Part shown: piece by piece, positions 14,731 through 22,467 of the stretch
Position numbering within the stretch: position 1 is the stretch's first letter
How the letters are laid out: every line of letters begins with the position of its first letter
Origin: DASVEE01 sp036399695
GTDB taxonomy: Bacteria > Acidobacteriota > Thermoanaerobaculia > Gp7-AA8
NCBI GenBank assembly: GCA_036399695.1
Contig: DASWMP010000387.1
Location: 1 to 25,906, forward strand
Length of the DNA: 25,906 nt
Reading direction: 5' to 3'
Position numbers and translations under genes: made by a program
Notes under the pieces: model-generated
Database searches by the model: none
What the model saw: only the letters and a program-made list of their open reading frames with translations
Told to the model about the DNA's origin: nothing

Positions 14731-15678
14731 TCAGTATCTCACTCCATTGCCGCGCCACCGCGAGCAGAGCTCGACCGCGGCGGCGTTCCACTCCGGATAC
14801 TCGAACGTGAAGCCGGCCTGTATCAGCCGGGTCGGCACCACACGGCGGCTCTTCAGCAGCAATTCCGTTTCGGTCCGCGCGAAAAACGCGCCGATCTCCA
14901 GCAGCCACTCCGGCGACGAGAGCCCGATCCGGCCGCCGCAGGCGTTGCGAAGTGCACCCATGAAGTCGCGGTTCGGAAGCGGATTGGGCGCGGCGACGTT
15001 CACGACGCCCGTCAGCTCCTCCCGCTCAATGAGGAAGGCGACGGCTCGCACGAAGTCCTCGGCGTGGATCCAGGAAACGAACTGCCGGCCGTCACCCTGA
15101 CGGCCACCGAGCCGGGCCCGGACGAGATTCACCAGCGGTGCGAACGCTCCGCCGTGTGAGGCGTCGAGCACCACCGCCGTCCGCATCGCGACCTTGCGCG
15201 TCGACGGTGTCGCTTCCGCTTCGAAGGCCGACTCCCAGGAAGTGGCGACGTCGATGCTGAACCGCCAGGTCTCGGGCGCGTACGGCTCGTTCCCGCCAAG
15301 GATGCCGGTGAGCTCGTCGTTCGGAGCGTCGTAACGATGCTCGTAGATGGTGGCGGTGCTCGACTGCAGCCAGACGCGGGGAGGGGTGGTGCACTGCCGG
15401 ATCGCCTCGCCGACAGCGCGCACGGAACTGACGCGCGAGTCCATGATCTCGCGCCGGTTGCGTACGCCGTAACGGCAATTCACGCTTCGCCCAGCGAGAT
15501 TGACGACGGCGTCCGCGCCATCCATCTCCCGCGCGGCGTGCTCCCAGCCAGTGACCCGCCACACGGCCGGGCGGGGCGTACGGGAGAGCACGACCACTTC
15601 GTGGCCGGCATGACTGAAGGAGCGAGCGAGCAGAGAACCGAGGTGTCCGGAGCCGCCGGGGATGACGATCTTGAACAT
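14731..15678 (-). CDS. TIGR01777-family NAD(P)-binding epimerase-like protein
   Basis: The 315-residue protein is an extended short-chain dehydrogenase. It has an N-terminal nucleotide-binding motif (IVIPGGSGHLGSLLARSF), then DGADAVVNLAGRSVNCRY and VWLQSSTATIYEHRYDAPND, typical of the TIGR01777 group. The C-terminal DUF1731-like part is seen in SRRVVPTRLIQAGFTFEYPE. The family is broadly conserved but its reaction is not established. The ATG at 15678 lies inside a perfect 14-bp palindrome and has no Shine-Dalgarno sequence. A promoter placed so that transcription starts at the ATG is visible, hence a likely leaderless message. It is the first gene of a probable operon with tetR. Confidence 0.9.
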   Translation of the reverse strand: MFKIVIPGGSGHLGSLLARSFSHAGHEVVVLSRTPRPAVWRVTGWEHAAREMDGADAVVNLAGRSVNCRYGVRNRREIMDSRVSSVRAVGEAIRQCTTPPRVWLQSSTATIYEHRYDAPNDELTGILGGNEPYAPETWRFSIDVATSWESAFEAEATPSTRKVAMRTAVVLDASHGGAFAPLVNLVRARLGGRQGDGRQFVSWIHAEDFVRAVAFLIEREELTGVVNVAAPNPLPNRDFMGALRNACGGRIGLSSPEWLLEIGAFFARTETELLLKSRRVVPTRLIQAGFTFEYPEWNAAAVELCSRWRGNGVRY

Positions 15679-15684
15679 GTTCAA
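15671..15684. promoter_or_regulatory. Operator-like palindrome over the epimerase-gene start
   Basis: TTGAACATGTTCAA is a perfect 14-bp palindrome that includes the ATG and abuts the -10 element. A bound repressor here would block transcription initiation. Its core TGAAC-NN-GTTCA recurs 50 bp upstream. The adjacent TetR-type regulator is the obvious candidate ligand. Confidence 0.65.
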
Positions 15685-15713
15685 AATGTCGGTCCGGGCG
15701 AGGCAGGAGTCAA
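15685..15713 (-). promoter_or_regulatory. Promoter of the epimerase-tetR operon
   Basis: On the minus strand TTGACT (15713-15708), a 17-bp spacer and GACATT (15690-15685) form a sigma70-like promoter. The -10 lies 6 nt before the ATG, which predicts a transcript starting at or beside the start codon. Operator-like palindromes lie on both sides. Confidence 0.6.
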
Positions 15714-15721
15714 GCGATATT

Positions 15722-15733
15722 TGAACGCGTTCA
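15722..15733. promoter_or_regulatory. Second operator-like palindrome
   Basis: TGAACGCGTTCA is a perfect 12-bp palindrome with the same half-sites as the one at 15671-15684. The centres are 50 bp apart, about five helical turns, so both face the same side of the DNA. It lies just upstream of the -35 element. Confidence 0.65.
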
Positions 15734-15789
15734 GAAATAGTGTCGAATCCAGCCGTGCCGCGGCCTCGCTTCATCACCCCCGCGCGTGG

Positions 15790-15795
15790 GACAAT
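15790..15795 (+). promoter_or_regulatory. -10-like element of a leaderless start (orn)
   Basis: GACAAT ends 6 nt before the orn ATG at 15802. There is no Shine-Dalgarno sequence between them and no clear -35 element. Confidence 0.4.
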
Positions 15796-15801
15796 GACCG
15801 C

Positions 15802-16368
15802 ATGGTTCGTTCGTCAACGCCGAAGAAAAGCAAAGAGCATCTCGTCTGGATGGACTGCGAAATGACGGGGCTCGATCCGACGAAGCATGTACTGCTCGAG
15901 ATCGCCACGATCATCACGAACTACGACCTGGAGATCATCGCCCGCGGACCGGTACTGGCCATTCGCCAGAGCCAGGCGCGGCTGGCGGCGATGGACGCCT
16001 GGTGCAAGCGCACGCATGGCCAGAGCGGCCTGATCGATCGCGTGCACGAGGAAGGCGTCCCGCTCGCCGAGGCCGAGAAGCAGACGCTCAACTTCGTCAA
16101 GCGCTACTGCTACGCCAGGACGGCGCCGCTCTGCGGCAACTCCATCGGGCAGGACAAGCGGTTCCTCGTCAAGTACATGCCGGCGCTCCACGAGTTTCTC
16201 CACTACAAGGTAGTGGACGTCAGCTCGATCAAGCTGCTGGCCTCGAAGTGGTACGGCGGCAAATACGAGCCGCCACCGAAGCAGGAGCTTCACCGCGCCC
16301 TGGCCGATATCGAGGAATCGATCGCGGAGCTGGATTACTACCGCAAGACGGTGTTCATTAAGCCGTGA
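15802..16368 (+). CDS. orn: Oligoribonuclease
   Basis: Orn degrades very short RNAs (mainly dinucleotides) left by other nucleases, including PNPase. The 188-residue protein has a full DEDDh exonuclease site: Asp18 and Glu20 in WMDCEMTGLD, Asp118 in NSIGQDKRFL, and His164 and Asp169 in HRALAD. LVKYMPALHEFLHYKVVDVSS and KWYGGKY are also typical of Orn. The ATG at 15802 matches the family N-terminus; upstream in-frame sequence is not conserved-looking and overlaps the divergent promoter. It lies between rbfA and truB on the opposite strand, close to where many bacteria keep the DHH nanoRNase gene nrnA, a functional counterpart. It converges on rbfA across a repeat hairpin. Confidence 0.96.
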   Translation: MVRSSTPKKSKEHLVWMDCEMTGLDPTKHVLLEIATIITNYDLEIIARGPVLAIRQSQARLAAMDAWCKRTHGQSGLIDRVHEEGVPLAEAEKQTLNFVKRYCYARTAPLCGNSIGQDKRFLVKYMPALHEFLHYKVVDVSSIKLLASKWYGGKYEPPPKQELHRALADIEESIAELDYYRKTVFIKP

Positions 16369-16377
16369 GGGCTAAAG

Positions 16378-16498
16378 GCCGATGGGACCTATGGGACTCA
16401 TGGGACCTATGAGAAGCGACCTTCCGGAGTGCTACTCAGTCCGGTTTTCATCTGTCTCATCGGTCCCATCTGTCTCATCGGTTTCATCGTCCTCTGAC
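16378..16498. repeat. 9-bp GATGGGACC-type repeat hairpin, locus B, extending into rbfA
   Basis: Plus-strand copies GATGGGACC-TATGGGACT-CATGGGACC (16381-16407) are followed by about 35 bp and then inverted copies, CATCTGTCTCATCGGTCCC and related (about 16449-16490). The inverted half is the 3' end of rbfA. Convergent orn and rbfA end on either side, so the fold could act as a bidirectional 3' structure. There is no T-tract. Confidence 0.8.
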
Positions 16499-16887
16499 TC
16501 GGACTCCGCGTCATCCGGCTGTTCTTCCTGCAGGCGTTGTTTTTCCTGCTGGGAGATGTCGTAGAGGATGCTTTCGATGCGGCTCGCCTTCATCGTGGTT
16601 TCGTCGTAGCGGAAATCGAGCTCGGGCGTGTAGCGGAGATGGATGCGCTGACCGAGGGCGTGGCGGATGCGGCCGCGCGCTTCCTGGAGGGTGTCGATGG
16701 TCTTGCGCGCCTCGTCTTCGTTCAGGCCGCTCATGTAGACGCGGGCATAGTGGAGGTCGGGACTGACCTCGACTTCCGTCATCGAGGTGAGGCCGAGGTC
16801 GATCCCCTTGAGATCGTGCCGGAAGACTTCGACGAGCGCGTTGCGCACGTTCTCGCCAACCCGGGAGGTACGTCGTGTTTTTTTCAT
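16432..16887 (-). CDS. rbfA: Ribosome-binding factor A with a repeat-encoded acidic tail
   Basis: RbfA is a 30S maturation factor needed late in 16S rRNA processing. The 151-residue protein has the KH-like fold (VGENVRNALVEVFR, LTSMTEVEVSPDLHYARVYM and RTYTPELDF-like RIHLRYTPELDFRYD), ending near residue 115. The last 30 or so residues are strongly acidic. The very end is a (Asp-Glu/Gly-Thr) repeat encoded by 9-bp GATGRGACM units that belong to the dispersed repeat family. The start overlaps the ylxP stop as ATGA, so translation is probably coupled. It closes the rimP-nusA-infB-ylxP-rbfA operon. Confidence 0.95.
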   Translation of the reverse strand: MKKTRRTSRVGENVRNALVEVFRHDLKGIDLGLTSMTEVEVSPDLHYARVYMSGLNEDEARKTIDTLQEARGRIRHALGQRIHLRYTPELDFRYDETTMKASRIESILYDISQQEKQRLQEEQPDDAESESEDDETDETDGTDETDENRTE

Positions 16888-17192
16888 GTCAGTGAGGCAT
16901 TCTCGTCGAAATCGAGTTTCTCGGTCGTCCAGCCCATCACCCGTGCCTCGGCGTTGGTCTCGACGAACCCGTAGATCTTCTCGAGCAAAGCGTCTGCCGA
17001 CGCGTTTTCGAGAGTGATGAACGACAGGGCCAGGCGGGCGCGCTGGTGGACGTCATGCAGCGCGACTTCGTTGCAGGCGATCTCGAAGCGGTTGCGGAGC
17101 CGGTCACGCAGACTCTTCACCACCATGCGCTTCTCTTTCAGAGACTGCGCGTAGTCGATGTGAAGCTCGAAGAGCGCAACGACGACCAGCAT
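16884..17192 (-). CDS. ylxP: DUF503 protein YlxP
   Basis: This small 102-residue protein matches the DUF503/YlxP family by its N-terminus (VVALFELHIDYAQSLKEKRM), the adjacent VVKSLRDRLRNRFEIACNEV and its typical place between infB and rbfA. YlxP has been linked to ribosome maturation in other bacteria, but its mechanism is poorly known. The ATG at 17192 has no obvious Shine-Dalgarno sequence; the 64-bp gap after infB carries a GC-rich hairpin. It overlaps rbfA by 4 nt (ATGA). Confidence 0.9.
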   Translation of the reverse strand: MLVVVALFELHIDYAQSLKEKRMVVKSLRDRLRNRFEIACNEVALHDVHQRARLALSFITLENASADALLEKIYGFVETNAEARVMGWTTEKLDFDENASLT

Positions 17193-17202
17193 TTCGTAAG
17201 GA

Positions 17203-17234
17203 GGGCTCGGGGCCCAGGGGTCGACTGACCCCTG
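17203..17234. repeat. GC-rich hairpin between infB and ylxP
   Basis: CAGGGGTC-GACT-GACCCCTG (17215-17234) is a perfect 8-bp stem. It is preceded by GGGCTCGGGGCCC (17204-17216), a 13-mer that also occurs, inverted, before the RluD-like gene near 24852-24864. There is no T-tract, so it is probably not a terminator. Confidence 0.65.
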
Positions 17235-17256
17235 AGCTCCGGTTTCCAGCTTTGAG

Positions 17257-20200
17257 TTACGTGGTGGACAGCGTGGCTGCCAGCTTCTCGGTCTTGAAGG
17301 CTTCGATGATGTCGCCGACCTTCACGTCCTGGAACCTCTCGATGCCGATGCCGCACTCGAAGCCCTGGCGGACTTCGGCGACGTCGTTCTTGAAGTGGCG
17401 GAGCGAGCCGATCTTGCCTTCGAAGATGACGCGGTTGTCGCGGAGCAGGCGGACGCCGGCGGCGCGAGGAATGACGCCGTCCGTGACCATGCAGCCGGCG
17501 ATCGTGCCGATCTTCGGAACCTTGAAGGTGGTACGCACTTCCGCGCGTCCCTGGAAGACTTCCTGGAACTTCGGATCGAGGAGGCCCGTCATGGCGGCAC
17601 GGATCTCGTCGACGAGGTTGTAGATGACGGTATAGAGACGGAGGTCGACGCCTTCCTTCTCCGCGAGCTCGGCCGCGTCGCGCTGCGGCCGGACGTTGAA
17701 GCCGACGACGATTGCCTCGGATGCGGTGGCGAGCAGGACGTCGTTCGTCGAGATCGCGCCGACCGAGGTGTGGATCACGTTGACCTTGACCTCGGACGTC
17801 GAGAGCTTGCGCAGCGTCTCGGTCAGCACTTCGACCGAGCCCTGCACGTCAGCCTTGACGATGAGGTTGAGCTCCTTCGCGGCGCCCTGCTGCATGCGCT
17901 GGAAGAGCTGGTCGAGCGAAACGCGTCCGCCCTTCGTCTGCATCGCCTCGCGCGTCTTGTCCTGACGCGTGCCGGCGATGTTGCGCGCCTGCGATTCGTC
18001 GTCGATCACCTGCAGCGAATCGCCGGCGTTCGGGACGTCTTCGAAGCCCGTGACCTGGACCGGTGTTGCCGGACCGGCCTCTTTGATGCGCAGCCCGTGC
18101 TCGTCCATCATGGAGCGGACGCGGCCCCACGTCGTGCCGGAGAAGAACGCATCTCCGACGCGCAGTGTGCCGTCGTGCACCAGGACCGTGGCGACGATGC
18201 CGCGGCCGGCGTCCTTGCGCGCCTCGAGCACGACACCGCGAGCCGGAAGCTCGGGGTTCGCCTTGAGGTCGAGCAGATCCGCCGTGAGGAGAATCATGTC
18301 GAGGAGCTCGTCGATGCCCTGCTTCTTGACGGCAGAGACTTCGACCGAGACGACTTCGCCGCCCCACTGCTCGACGAGCACGCCGGCATCGGCGAGCTCA
18401 CGGCGGACGCGGTCGACGTTCGCGTTCGGTTTATCGATCTTGTTGATGGCCACGATCATCGCCACCTTGGCGGCGCGGGCGTGGTCGATGGCTTCCTTAG
18501 TCTGCGGCATGACGCCGTCGTCGGCCGCGACGACCAGGACGACCACGTCCGTGACCTTCGCGCCACGGGCGCGCATCATCGTGAACGCTTCGTGGCCCGG
18601 CGTGTCGAGGAAGACGATCTTCCGGCCGCGCTTCTCGACGTGATAGGCGCCGATGTGCTGCGTGATGCCGCCCGCCTCACCCGCCGCGACGTTCTCTTCG
18701 CGGATGGCGTCGAGCAGCGACGTCTTGCCATGGTCGACGTGACCCATGACGGTGATGACCGGGCCGCGCGGCACGGTGCCGGTGCCGCCAGAGACCCGCT
18801 CCATCGCCTCGAGCTCGACCGCCTCTTCGAAGGAGACGATCTCGGCGTCGATGCCGAGGTCGCGGGAAATGTCGAGCGCGAGCTCGGCGCCGAGCGGCTG
18901 GTTCATCGACGCCATGACGCCCTTCTTCATCAGAAGGTGCTTCATGAGGTCGTTCGCCTTCAGGCCGAGCTTGTCGGCCAGTTCCTTGACGGTGACACCC
19001 TCGGTCAGAGGGATCTTGCCGGTCGGGCGCTGGAAGTTCAGCACCTTGCCGGTGACGGGGCCCATCTGCTTACGGGTGTCGCGGCGGGTCGAGACACGGC
19101 GCGGCTCGTCATCCCCCTCGGGCATGACGATGTCCGGACCGAGATCATCGTTGATGATCTGCGTTCCGGAGAACGGGCCCTTCGTGAAGAGCTCCTGATC
19201 GACTTCCACCTCGCGGTTCTTCTTGACGCCCTTACCCGCCGGTTTCTTCTTGTCGCGATCGTCGCCGCCTTCCTGGTTCTTGCGGCGCGTGCCGCCGAGA
19301 CCACCGCCGACGGACGGAGGAGCGCCCATTGGACGTCCCGGACCACCCGCCGGACGCGCACCCATGCCGCCGCCGGGGCCGCCGGCCGGACGAGCACCGC
19401 CCGGACCACCAGGACCGCCGCCGGGACGCATGCCCGGACGGTTATCGCCTGGACGCGCACCCATGCCGGGGCCGCCGGGACGAGCACCACCCATACCCGG
19501 TCCACCCGGACGCGGACCACCAGGACCGCCCGGACCACCGGGACGCGCACCACCCATGCCCGGACCACCGGGACGAGGACCACCCGGACCGGCGGGACGC
19601 ATCGCGCCACCCGGGCCACCCTGAGTCTGCTGCGGAGGACGGGCTCCACCCATGCCGGCGCCGGGCTGACGCACCGGAACCTGCGGCTGCTGACCGGCAT
19701 AGTTCGGACGCGGACCCTGCGGCGCGCGGGCACGCGGGCCGGTCGGACCGGTCGGACGGCGGAGATCGGGATGCTGCGGCGGCTGCGGCGCTGCCGGACG
19801 TGCGGCTGGCGCGGCCGGCTGGGCCGGAGCGGCGGCAGGCGGCGGCGTCGACGGCGAGGCCGGCTCGGTCGCGGGAGCTTCCGAGGAAGCAGCCATCGGC
19901 TGCTGGTCGTTCGTCGTAGCGTCGCCCGAGACCGGAGCCTCGGCCGCTCTGGCGGCTGCCCTTTCGGCGGGGGTCGGAACCGCTTTCGCGGCTCTTTCTT
20001 CGGCTTCGACCGCCTGCTCGAACTCGGGGATGATCACGGCAGGCGGCTGCGTCGTGACCGGCTCCTCCTTGGGAGCCTCGACCTTCTTCCGCACCGGAGG
20101 CTGAACGATCGGCCGCGGAGGACGCACCGCTTCCTTCTTCTTCTCTACGTACGGTTTGTCCTCGCGCATGATGACGTTCTTGGTACGCGTCGTCAGCTTT

Positions 20201-20355
20201 TTGCCGGTGATCAGCGCCTGAATCACTTCAGGCTCGAGTACCTGACTCGCGTCACTGACCTCCGCGCCAAGCGACTGCAGGCGAAAGATCATGTCCTTTT
20301 CGGTCATGTTCATTCGCTTTGCGATGTCGCTCACTTTGATCTTTGCTGCCGCCAT
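17257..20355 (-). CDS. infB: Translation initiation factor IF-2 with long Gly/Pro/Arg-rich linker
   Basis: IF-2 is the GTPase that brings fMet-tRNA to the 30S subunit and promotes subunit joining. The 1032-residue protein has an IF2_N domain (KIKVSDIAKRMNMTEKDMIF, about 5-50) and a very long Pro/Ala then Gly/Pro/Arg/Met-rich linker (about 85-370). A second IF2_N-like domain (VTVKELADKLGLKANDLMKH) lies at about 445-500. The G domain has GHVDHGKTSL (from about 536), DTPGHEAF and NKIDKP. The later domains are complete, ending in VKVGDIIEAFKTEK. The linker is built from near-identical units such as GGPGMGGARPGG, so slippage or recombination may change its length. The ATG has GGAG just upstream. 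It starts 41 bp after nusA; the ylxR and ylxQ genes often found between them are absent. Confidence 0.97.
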   Translation of the reverse strand: MAAAKIKVSDIAKRMNMTEKDMIFRLQSLGAEVSDASQVLEPEVIQALITGKKLTTRTKNVIMREDKPYVEKKKEAVRPPRPIVQPPVRKKVEAPKEEPVTTQPPAVIIPEFEQAVEAEERAAKAVPTPAERAAARAAEAPVSGDATTNDQQPMAASSEAPATEPASPSTPPPAAAPAQPAAPAARPAAPQPPQHPDLRRPTGPTGPRARAPQGPRPNYAGQQPQVPVRQPGAGMGGARPPQQTQGGPGGAMRPAGPGGPRPGGPGMGGARPGGPGGPGGPRPGGPGMGGARPGGPGMGARPGDNRPGMRPGGGPGGPGGARPAGGPGGGMGARPAGGPGRPMGAPPSVGGGLGGTRRKNQEGGDDRDKKKPAGKGVKKNREVEVDQELFTKGPFSGTQIINDDLGPDIVMPEGDDEPRRVSTRRDTRKQMGPVTGKVLNFQRPTGKIPLTEGVTVKELADKLGLKANDLMKHLLMKKGVMASMNQPLGAELALDISRDLGIDAEIVSFEEAVELEAMERVSGGTGTVPRGPVITVMGHVDHGKTSLLDAIREENVAAGEAGGITQHIGAYHVEKRGRKIVFLDTPGHEAFTMMRARGAKVTDVVVLVVAADDGVMPQTKEAIDHARAAKVAMIVAINKIDKPNANVDRVRRELADAGVLVEQWGGEVVSVEVSAVKKQGIDELLDMILLTADLLDLKANPELPARGVVLEARKDAGRGIVATVLVHDGTLRVGDAFFSGTTWGRVRSMMDEHGLRIKEAGPATPVQVTGFEDVPNAGDSLQVIDDESQARNIAGTRQDKTREAMQTKGGRVSLDQLFQRMQQGAAKELNLIVKADVQGSVEVLTETLRKLSTSEVKVNVIHTSVGAISTNDVLLATASEAIVVGFNVRPQRDAAELAEKEGVDLRLYTVIYNLVDEIRAAMTGLLDPKFQEVFQGRAEVRTTFKVPKIGTIAGCMVTDGVIPRAAGVRLLRDNRVIFEGKIGSLRHFKNDVAEVRQGFECGIGIERFQDVKVGDIIEAFKTEKLAATLSTT

Positions 20356-20396
20356 TCAATCTCCTTGGGGTGGGTGCGTGAGAGGTGAGAGCGGGC

Positions 20397-21956
20397 TTAC
20401 TCCACCTGGGCTTCCTCTTCGGTTTCAGTCTGCTGCTCGTCCGTCTCGGGACCGTCGTCATCGCTGCCGACGGCGTCGGCTGCATCTTCGTCTTCTTCTT
20501 CGTCGCCGTCTTCGTCTTCGCCGCCGCCTTCTTCGACCTCGTCGATCTGCTCGTGCTTGCGAGCGATCTCGATGATCTGGCGGGCGTCGTCTTCAGAGAT
20601 CCCTTCGATGGCCGTCAGGTCCTCGGAGGAAGCATTGATGACGGAGTCGAGGTCGTCGTAGCCGGCTGCCTCGAGCTTGTCGGCCCATTCTTCCGGCATC
20701 TCTTCGATCTCGTGGACGTTCGTCTGCGAGCGGGATTCGGCCATCGCTTCCTGCAGCATCGCCGCAAGCGCGTCGGCCACCTCTCCCTTCACTTCTTCTT
20801 CCGACTTGATGTCGATCTTCGCGCCGATCAGTTCCGCCGCGAGGCGGACGTTGAGGCCACGCTTGCCGATGGCCAGCGAAAGCTGATCGTTGTCGACGAT
20901 GACGTCGAGGTGCGGCCGGTGGGCCATCTCGTCGCTCGTCACGGAGACGCGCGTGATCTTGGCCGGGGCCAGCGCGTTCTGCGCGTAGTTCACGATGTCG
21001 TCGTTCCAGGGAATGATGTCGATCTTCTCGCCGCGCAGCTCGCGGATGATCGACTGCACGCGGGAGCCCTTCATGCCGACGCAGGCGCCGACCGGATCGA
21101 CGTCACGCTCGCGCGACATGACCGCGATCTTGGCGCGCTCGCCCGGCTCGCGCACCGCGCCCTTGATGACGACCGTGCCGTCGTAAATCTCCGGCACTTC
21201 CATCTCGAAGAGCTTGATGAGGAGCTTCGGGTCCGTGCGCGAGAGGACGACCTGAGGTCCTTTCGGCTGCGTGTGGACGTCGACGATGACGGCCTTGATG
21301 CGGTCGCCCTGCGAATAACGCTCGGCGCGCGACTGCTGAGTACGGGGGATGATCCCTTCGGTCTTGCCGTTGAGATCGATGATCATGTCGCCGCGCTCGA
21401 AACGCTTCACGTAGCCGTTTTCGAGCTCGCCGAACTTGTCTTTGAATTCGTTGAAGACCTTCTCGCGCTCAGCCTCGCGGACCTTCTGGTAGAGGACCTG
21501 CTTGGCCGACTGGGCGGCGATGCGTCCGAGCTCGTCGGGCGGTTTGGTCAGCGGGATCTTCACCTCGTCGCCCTGCTCGACCTCGGGGTCGATCTTCTGG
21601 GCTTCGTAGGTGCGGATCTGCGTGTTCGGGTCGCGAACGACGTCCACGACTTCCTTGCTGATGTATTCGAGGCGGATCGTGCCGCCGTTCTCCACCTCGG
21701 GCTCCACCTTGCGGGCCTGGTCGAGGGTCCACTGTGCCTGCGGATCTTCGATCTGATCCTCGTTCTCGACGATCTCCTTGACGGCCCAGATCTTCACGCC
21801 GCCGCCGGCGCGGTCGAGGACGGCCTCGAGCGGCTCGCGGGTCTTGTAGTACTTCCGCGCCGCGGTCGCGAGCGCATCCTCGAGTGCTTTATAGACACGG
21901 TCGACGTCGATCGACTTCTCGTACGCCAGCGCCTTGATGTCTTTGTCGTTGAACAT
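20397..21956 (-). CDS. nusA: Transcription termination/antitermination factor NusA
   Basis: NusA binds RNA polymerase and nascent RNA and controls pausing, termination and antitermination. The 519-residue protein has an N-terminal RNAP-binding domain (ALEDALATAARKYYKTREPL, AAQSAKQVLYQKVREAER), an S1 domain (around residues 175-245) and two KH domains (GACVGMKGSRVQSIIREL, LSLAIGKRGLNVRLAAELI). A C-terminal helix-hairpin-helix repeat follows (DLTAIEGISEDDARQIIEIA). The last 45 or so residues are almost entirely Asp and Glu. The N-domain appears roughly 45 residues longer than in E. coli, in the stretch before the S1 domain. The ATG at 21956 has GGAG about 10 nt upstream. The gene starts 4 bp after the rimP stop, as part of the same operon. 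Confidence 0.97.
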   Translation of the reverse strand: MFNDKDIKALAYEKSIDVDRVYKALEDALATAARKYYKTREPLEAVLDRAGGGVKIWAVKEIVENEDQIEDPQAQWTLDQARKVEPEVENGGTIRLEYISKEVVDVVRDPNTQIRTYEAQKIDPEVEQGDEVKIPLTKPPDELGRIAAQSAKQVLYQKVREAEREKVFNEFKDKFGELENGYVKRFERGDMIIDLNGKTEGIIPRTQQSRAERYSQGDRIKAVIVDVHTQPKGPQVVLSRTDPKLLIKLFEMEVPEIYDGTVVIKGAVREPGERAKIAVMSRERDVDPVGACVGMKGSRVQSIIRELRGEKIDIIPWNDDIVNYAQNALAPAKITRVSVTSDEMAHRPHLDVIVDNDQLSLAIGKRGLNVRLAAELIGAKIDIKSEEEVKGEVADALAAMLQEAMAESRSQTNVHEIEEMPEEWADKLEAAGYDDLDSVINASSEDLTAIEGISEDDARQIIEIARKHEQIDEVEEGGGEDEDGDEEEDEDAADAVGSDDDGPETDEQQTETEEEAQVE

Positions 21957-21960
21957 CCGT

Positions 21961-22428
21961 TCAGATCTCCACTTCCAGGCGAGTTTCCTTGATGTCGGCG
22001 AGGGGGACCTCGTAGTCCGCATCCTTTTTCATCACAGGGTCAGTCACGACGACGGTCTGTCCGTCGAACGACTTGAGCCTGCCGACGATCACGTGCAATC
22101 CACGAATGGCTTTCGACGTCTTGACCCTGATCAGGCGCCCGACGAACTTCTCGTAGTCGGACGTCCGGTAGAACTTGCGGTCGAGCCCCGGCGACGAGAC
22201 CTGCAGCTCGTACTCCGCCGGGATCGGGTCCTCGACATCCAGCCAGGTCGAGACCTGCTGAGAGATCAGCGAGCAGTCTTCGAGCGTTACGCCACCGTCC
22301 TTGTCGATGTCGACACGAAGGAGGAAGCTGCGCCCCTGCTTGCGATAGTCGACATGGACGAGCTCCAGCCCTTCCGACTCGACGATCTTCTGTATCTCCT
22401 CTGACAATTTTTCCGGAATCCCGCTCAT
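21961..22428 (-). CDS. rimP: Ribosome maturation factor RimP
   Basis: RimP is a 30S maturation factor and is commonly the first gene before nusA. The 155-residue protein shows the family pattern: GLELVHVDYRKQGRSFLLRV (N-domain), DGGVTLEDCSLISQQVSTWL and the highly conserved EYELQVSSPGLDR, then an SH3-like C-domain (VGRLIRVKTSK). The ATG at 22428 has a weak AGGA close by. An intrinsic-terminator hairpin ends 13 nt upstream, with a possible promoter before it, so the operon may be controlled by attenuation. The in-frame extension upstream of the ATG reads through that hairpin and is not protein. Confidence 0.94.
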   Translation of the reverse strand: MSGIPEKLSEEIQKIVESEGLELVHVDYRKQGRSFLLRVDIDKDGGVTLEDCSLISQQVSTWLDVEDPIPAEYELQVSSPGLDRKFYRTSDYEKFVGRLIRVKTSKAIRGLHVIVGRLKSFDGQTVVVTDPVMKKDADYEVPLADIKETRLEVEI

Positions 22429-22441
22429 TATCCTGATCAAC

Positions 22442-22467
22442 AAAAAAAGCGGCCGGACGGCCGCTTT
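22442..22467 (-). terminator. Terminator hairpin in the rimP-nusA leader (attenuator candidate)
   Basis: On the minus strand AAAGCGGCC-GTCC-GGCCGCTTT followed by TTTTT forms a textbook terminator (seven T in a row at 22448-22442). Only 13 nt separate the T-tract from the rimP ATG, too few for a separate promoter. It may simply end the PilZ transcript, but then the rimP operon must still be transcribed through it. Confidence 0.85.

Noticed and set aside
17395..20388. Long plus-strand open frame of almost 1000 codons opposite infB
   Set aside because: It mirrors infB codon bias in high-GC DNA; the minus-strand product is a complete IF-2.
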